From positions 1 through 27,011 of the forward strand of contig CAIXCO010000015.1 of the NCBI GenBank assembly GCA_903917955.1: DNA of 27,011 nucleotides. The letters are read 5' to 3'. Below the pieces are notes generated by a model. That model was not told where the DNA came from. It made no database searches and saw only the letters and a program-made list of their open reading frames with translations. The stretch comes from an uncultured Chlorobiaceae bacterium. GTDB taxonomy: Bacteria > Bacteroidota > Chlorobiia > Chlorobiales > Chlorobiaceae. Of the stretch, positions 23,684-27,011 are shown in pieces; position 1 is the stretch's first letter; each line of letters begins with the position of its first letter. Position numbers and translations under genes: made by a program.

Positions 23684-24313
23684 CTACCGGAAAATGGGGA
23701 GGAGTGAACAGAGTGTGCCCGCTGCTGCGCTGGCAAGAGGAATCGAGAGGTTATCGTCAATCTTGAACTCCCCGATACGAATCATGAACGCTTCCGTCAG
23801 CGTTGCCGTTATGGCCATGATGAGACCAATAAAGAAATTAAGGCCCGGTACAATGCTGATCACTACAAGTGCAGAGAGAAAAAAGGCGGCACTGCCCTCA
23901 ACGCTTTTCAGCCCAAACCGGTGTCTACCGAAACGTTTTCCAATAATGGCCGCAAGGGTATCTGAAACTGCCACCAGGCTGAATGCGGTAACCGCAATGA
24001 TTTTCGGAAAAAAAAGCACCAGAAGAAGTGCCGCCATCATAATATAGGTCGCACCGTTCAGGTGGGTTTTTGTTCGTTTGAGCTCATGCGCTCTCAGCAT
24101 CGAATCAAAGGTTTTATGATACCAGACCGAAACAGGTGCAAAAAAATTTTTCAGCAGGTCAATCAGAAAAAAACCAAAAAAAAGAGGCACCAGCAGAAGA
24201 AGCGCAAGTTCCTGGCTGATAAACCAGTAAATCACCGGAATAGAGAGCGAAGAGAGATGAATTGCTTTTCGCGCAACTTCATAGCGGAGTTCCAGCCTGT
24301 CAATTTCTTCCAT
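23684..24313 (-). CDS. Polyprenol/phytol/diacylglycerol kinase-like membrane protein (SEC59/DGK1/VTE5 family)
   Basis: The 209-residue protein has about six hydrophobic spans. It carries the CTP-dependent lipid kinase family pattern: RKAIHLSS near the N-terminus (15-22), a GATYI segment, SDTLAAIIGKRFGRHRF, and KSVEGSAAFF followed by DDNLSIPLASA. Family members phosphorylate dolichol, diacylglycerol or phytol at the membrane. In green sulfur bacteria a role in isoprenoid-alcohol salvage from bacteriochlorophyll tails is conceivable, but the substrate cannot be told from sequence. It is transcribed just before sua5; the upstream spacer is AT-rich with no clear ribosome-binding site. Confidence 0.78.
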   Translation of the reverse strand: MEEIDRLELRYEVARKAIHLSSLSIPVIYWFISQELALLLLVPLFFGFFLIDLLKNFFAPVSVWYHKTFDSMLRAHELKRTKTHLNGATYIMMAALLLVLFFPKIIAVTAFSLVAVSDTLAAIIGKRFGRHRFGLKSVEGSAAFFLSALVVISIVPGLNFFIGLIMAITATLTEAFMIRIGEFKIDDNLSIPLASAAAGTLCSLLPIFR

Positions 24314-24484
24314 AAATAAAAAAAGTCAATAAAAATACCCCTCTCCGTCTACTTTCAGGCTTGAATATACACTGAAATCTTTTTTTCCGCTCATCAATCC
24401 AGTCTGCAGAACTCTTTTTCCGTTTCAATATCAAAACATGTATTTTGCCTCGCTTAATAAAGAGCATTTTGAACCTGCCCAGGC
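24314..24484. promoter_or_regulatory. Divergent spacer between the lipid-kinase-like gene (-) and ppx (+)
   Basis: This 171-bp AT-rich gap should contain promoters in both directions. On the minus strand a TTGACT lies very near the start codon. I see no convincing promoter pair, hairpin or operator. Confidence 0.25.
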
Positions 24485-26047
24485 ATGAAAAGTGAAAAAT
24501 TGAGGGTTGCTGCCATTGATCTCGGCACCAACTCCTTCCACATGATTATTGTCGAAGAGAATCCGCAGAAGGGGATTGTTGAGATCGATCGTGTCAAGGA
24601 TATGATCTGCATCGGTCGCGGCAGCATCTCCACAAAAATGCTCAACGAAGAGGCCATGCAGTCAGGTATCGCCGCATTGAAAAATTTTCTTGTTCTTGCC
24701 CGGCAGCATGGTGTAGCGCAGGAAAATGTTCTTGCCTTCGCCACCAGTGCCATTCGCGAAGCAAAAAACCAGGGCGATTTTCTCCGCCGTGTCCGCGAGG
24801 AGACCGGCCTGAAGGTCAAGGTGATCTCCGGCAGGGAGGAGGCTGAATTTATCTACTATGGAGTTCGTAGCGCAGTGAAGATTGGCAAAACCGCGGACCT
24901 TCTCTTCGATATCGGCGGTGGGTCGGTCGAGTTTGTGCTCGTCAACCAGAAGGGAGTACAACTGCTCGAGAGCCGCAAAATCGGTGTAGCAAGAATGTGT
25001 GAGCGCTTCGTCGCCTCGGAACCGATAAGCACGCACAACATCCATCTTCTCGAGCAGTTCTTTTCAGCAGAGATGGTCTCCGCTGTCGAAAAAGCCTCCC
25101 AACTCAAGGTGAGCAGAGCCATCGCCTCTTCAGGCACGGCCCAGAACATCGCCCGCATGATAGCCTCCATGAATGGCCGTGAGAGTGATGCGTCGCTCAA
25201 TAACAGTGTCTTCACCCTCAAGGAGTTTAAGGCTCTTTACCAGGCAGTCATTCCGCTTGGTGGCGCCGAACGGAAAAAAATGACAGGTCTTGACGAAAAA
25301 AGGGTCGATCTCATTGTCCCCGGGCTTATTCTTGTCGATATGATCTTCAAACTCTTTAATCTGCAGGAGATTGTGATTGCCGATTCAGCTCTGCGGGAGG
25401 GTATGGTGCTCCACTATCTCAAGCATCGCATTGCTTCCGGTACAAGGCTGGGAGAAGACGATGAACTCGACATTCGCCGTGAGAGTGTTTATGAACTCGG
25501 CTTCCGATGTAACTGGACACGTGACCATGCAGAGCATATTGCCCGACTCACGCTTCAGCTCTTCGACAAGCTTGAACCCCTCCACCATCTCGACAAGCCT
25601 TATCGCGAACTGCTTGAGTACGCCGCACTGCTCCACAACATCGGCTCATTTATCTCCATCTCATCTCATCACAAACACGGCCAGTACATTATTCTCAACG
25701 GGGAGCTTCGCGGATTTTTTCCTTGGGAGATCGAGATTATCGCCCACGTTGTCCGTTATCACCGCAAATCTCCCCCCTCGGAGCGCCATACGGCCTACAA
25801 CCAGCTTAAACCAGCGCATAAACGGGCCGTTGACCTGCTTTCCGGTATGCTGCGCATTGCCAACGGACTTGAGCGTGGTCACCGCAAGAATATTCAGAAA
25901 ATCAGCGTGGAGATTCGCGAGCGCGACATAACGCTTCGCCTCAAAAGCCGTTGCGAGCCCGACATTGAAATCTGGGCCGCCGACCTGCTGAAACCCTGGC
26001 TCGAAACCGTTCTTGACAAAACCATTACCATCGAAGCGAATCAGTAA
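24485..26047 (+). CDS. ppx: Exopolyphosphatase/guanosine pentaphosphate phosphohydrolase (Ppx/GppA) with C-terminal HD-like domain
   Basis: The 520-residue ASKHA-fold enzyme degrades polyphosphate and/or converts pppGpp to ppGpp. The phosphate-1 loop is AAIDLGTNSFHM (9-20), the catalytic glutamate region is ISGREEAEF (114-122), and the phosphate-2 loop is FDIGGGSVEF (141-150). A C-terminal HD-type helical domain (about 330-505) carries HHKH and RYHR segments. The canonical HD dipeptide reads H384-N385 (LLHNIG), so the Asp is replaced, as may happen in non-hydrolytic HD domains of this family. Start ATG 24485 has only AGG one base away. pabB follows after 82 bp of repeat-rich spacer. Confidence 0.92.
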   Translation: MKSEKLRVAAIDLGTNSFHMIIVEENPQKGIVEIDRVKDMICIGRGSISTKMLNEEAMQSGIAALKNFLVLARQHGVAQENVLAFATSAIREAKNQGDFLRRVREETGLKVKVISGREEAEFIYYGVRSAVKIGKTADLLFDIGGGSVEFVLVNQKGVQLLESRKIGVARMCERFVASEPISTHNIHLLEQFFSAEMVSAVEKASQLKVSRAIASSGTAQNIARMIASMNGRESDASLNNSVFTLKEFKALYQAVIPLGGAERKKMTGLDEKRVDLIVPGLILVDMIFKLFNLQEIVIADSALREGMVLHYLKHRIASGTRLGEDDELDIRRESVYELGFRCNWTRDHAEHIARLTLQLFDKLEPLHHLDKPYRELLEYAALLHNIGSFISISSHHKHGQYIILNGELRGFFPWEIEIIAHVVRYHRKSPPSERHTAYNQLKPAHKRAVDLLSGMLRIANGLERGHRKNIQKISVEIRERDITLRLKSRCEPDIEIWAADLLKPWLETVLDKTITIEANQ

Positions 26048-26065
26048 TCAAGTAATCAATTAATC

Positions 26066-26115
26066 AGTAATCAGTTGTCAGTTTTCAGTTGTCTGATTAC
26101 TGACAACTGAAAACT
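26066..26115. repeat. Overlapping inverted repeats between ppx and pabB
   Basis: A perfect 14-bp inverted repeat AGTTTTCAGTTGTC (26080-26093) / GACAACTGAAAACT (26102-26115) has an 8-nt loop. A second stem AGTAATCAG (26066-26074) / CTGATTACT (26093-26101) uses the loop of the first, so only one can form at a time. Nearby CAGTAATCA is repeated at 26042-26050 and 26065-26073. No T-run follows the stem, so it is not a standard terminator. Confidence 0.75.
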
Positions 26116-26129
26116 CAAATATTCCGACC

Positions 26130-27011
26130 ATGCGCGACCGCACCCTGACGTCACAATGCCTCGTCACCCTTTCGCGCGAAGGGTCAATCTGGCTCGAATC
26201 AGCCTTTTGCAAAGAGCAGCAGGGTGGGGCACTGCTCTTCTCCGACCCGATTGAGGTGGTGACGCTCACCTCTCTCTCCGGGCTTGAGAGCTTTTTTTTG
26301 AGGCTTGAGGAAAAGCTTGCCCAGGGCTTTTTTCTTGCCGGCTGGCTCACTTATGAGGCCGGTTACGGTTTTGAAGAGTGCCTTGCCGACCGCGCCACCA
26401 CCCTTCCGGCGCAACCTCTTGGCTGGTTCGGCGTCTACCCTCAACCACAGCGCTTTTCTGCCCGAGAGGTCGAAGAGCTTTTTGCCGAAGCGAGCCCCCT
26501 CTCCTCTCTCACGCTCAAGAATCTCTCCTTCAACCTCTCCCAGGTAGAGTACGGTAAAAAAATTGAAAGCATCCGGGCGCAGATTGAGGCAGGAAATGTC
26601 TATCAGGTCAACTTCACCGGGCGCTACCGCTTTACCTTCAATGGCGCGGCACCGGCACTTTTTGCTGCATTGAGAGGCGCGCAACCCTCCTCATACACCG
26701 CCCTCTTCAACAGCAAAGAGCGCACCATCCTCTCCCTCTCACCCGAACTCTTTTTCAGGCGCAGTGGCTCCTTCATCGAAACCATGCCAATGAAGGGGAC
26801 TGCACCAAGAGGGGGGACAGCCGAAGAGGATCGGATCCTGAAAGAGGGGCTCAGGCAATGCCCAAAAAACCAGGCAGAGAATCTCATGATTGTCGATCTC
26901 CTGCGCAACGATCTTGGCCGTATCTGCAAGCCCGGCTCCGTTGAGGCAGGGGAGCTCTTTACCACCGAAAGCTGGCCGACCCTCCACCAAATGCACTCCA
27001 CCATCTGCGGA
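26130..27011 (+). CDS. pabB: Aminodeoxychorismate synthase component I PabB, 3' end outside window
   Basis: The frame is open for 294 codons from ATG 26130 to the window end, so the gene is truncated by the window. It belongs to the chorismate-binding TrpE/PabB family and makes 4-amino-4-deoxychorismate for p-aminobenzoate and folate. Motifs are FLAGWLTYEAGYGFE (68-82), IEAGNVYQVNFTGRY (152-166), LSLSPELFF (201-209), PMKGTAPRG (220-228) with the PabB-type active-site lysine K222, and ENLMIVDLLRNDLGRI (250-265). PIKGT-type motifs with Lys separate PabB from anthranilate synthase. In many bacteria this form is fused to PabC; that cannot be judged here. No clear Shine-Dalgarno precedes the ATG. 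Confidence 0.92.
   Translation, partial: MRDRTLTSQCLVTLSREGSIWLESAFCKEQQGGALLFSDPIEVVTLTSLSGLESFFLRLEEKLAQGFFLAGWLTYEAGYGFEECLADRATTLPAQPLGWFGVYPQPQRFSAREVEELFAEASPLSSLTLKNLSFNLSQVEYGKKIESIRAQIEAGNVYQVNFTGRYRFTFNGAAPALFAALRGAQPSSYTALFNSKERTILSLSPELFFRRSGSFIETMPMKGTAPRGGTAEEDRILKEGLRQCPKNQAENLMIVDLLRNDLGRICKPGSVEAGELFTTESWPTLHQMHSTICG

Noticed and set aside
26042..26115. CRISPR-like array
   Set aside because: The repeated units are about 8-9 bp, contiguous and palindromic, with no spacers and no cas genes.

Overview
The window reads as chromosome of a green sulfur bacterium (Chlorobiaceae, Chlorobium/Pelodictyon-like). This is inferred from gene content: the tail of a CruA-type lycopene cyclase, a menaquinone methyltransferase, an NfnAB-type ferredoxin:NADP oxidoreductase pair, a helix-hairpin-helix/beta-barrel outer-membrane protein of the Chlorobi/Bacteroidetes kind, and a polyprenol/phytol-kinase-like protein. 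I cannot name the species. No rRNA, tRNA, CRISPR array, transposase or prophage gene was seen.

Layout. 2-2554 (+): end of the cyclase gene, then ligA. 2573-2642: a long hairpin of a repeat family, serving as terminator between convergent genes. 2634-3780 (-): hisI and menG, overlapping. 3949-5887 (+): an orphan membrane-fusion adaptor, then a NYN nuclease-like/S1 protein. 5890-8402 (-): ECF metal transporter cbiM-cbiQ-cbiO. 8669-14688 (+): a small secreted His/Cys-rich protein followed by a czcCBA-type RND efflux operon. 14749-15156 (-): nikR. 15229-17628 (-): nfnA-nfnB. 17835-22687 (+): hisH, hisA, scpB, rluB and the HHH/barrel protein. 22711-24313 (-): a polyprenol-kinase-like gene and sua5. 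24485-27011 (+): ppx/gppA and the 5' part of pabB, which is cut by the window end.

The most coherent story is the stretch 5890-15156, which looks like a metal-homeostasis island, probably for nickel. It holds an importer (CbiM with a PDGLE domain, CbiQ, CbiO), an exporter (CzcCBA plus a small metal-ligand-rich periplasmic protein) and a NikR repressor with all four canonical nickel ligands. A perfect 10-bp inverted repeat, containing GTGTTAC-N13-GTAACAC, lies across the inferred promoter of the importer operon. This is the expected form of a NikR operator, and no cobalamin riboswitch was recognised there. Nickel would feed NiFe hydrogenases encoded elsewhere.

The other segments are mostly housekeeping: DNA ligation, histidine and folate precursors, quinone methylation, chromosome segregation, rRNA pseudouridylation, tRNA threonylcarbamoylation, polyphosphate/ppGpp metabolism and NADPH supply. 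Items worth a second look outside the island are the NYN-S1 fusion, the orphan adaptor, the HHH/barrel protein, two copies of a palindromic repeat (2573-2631 and 8533-8556), and mutually exclusive hairpins between ppx and pabB.
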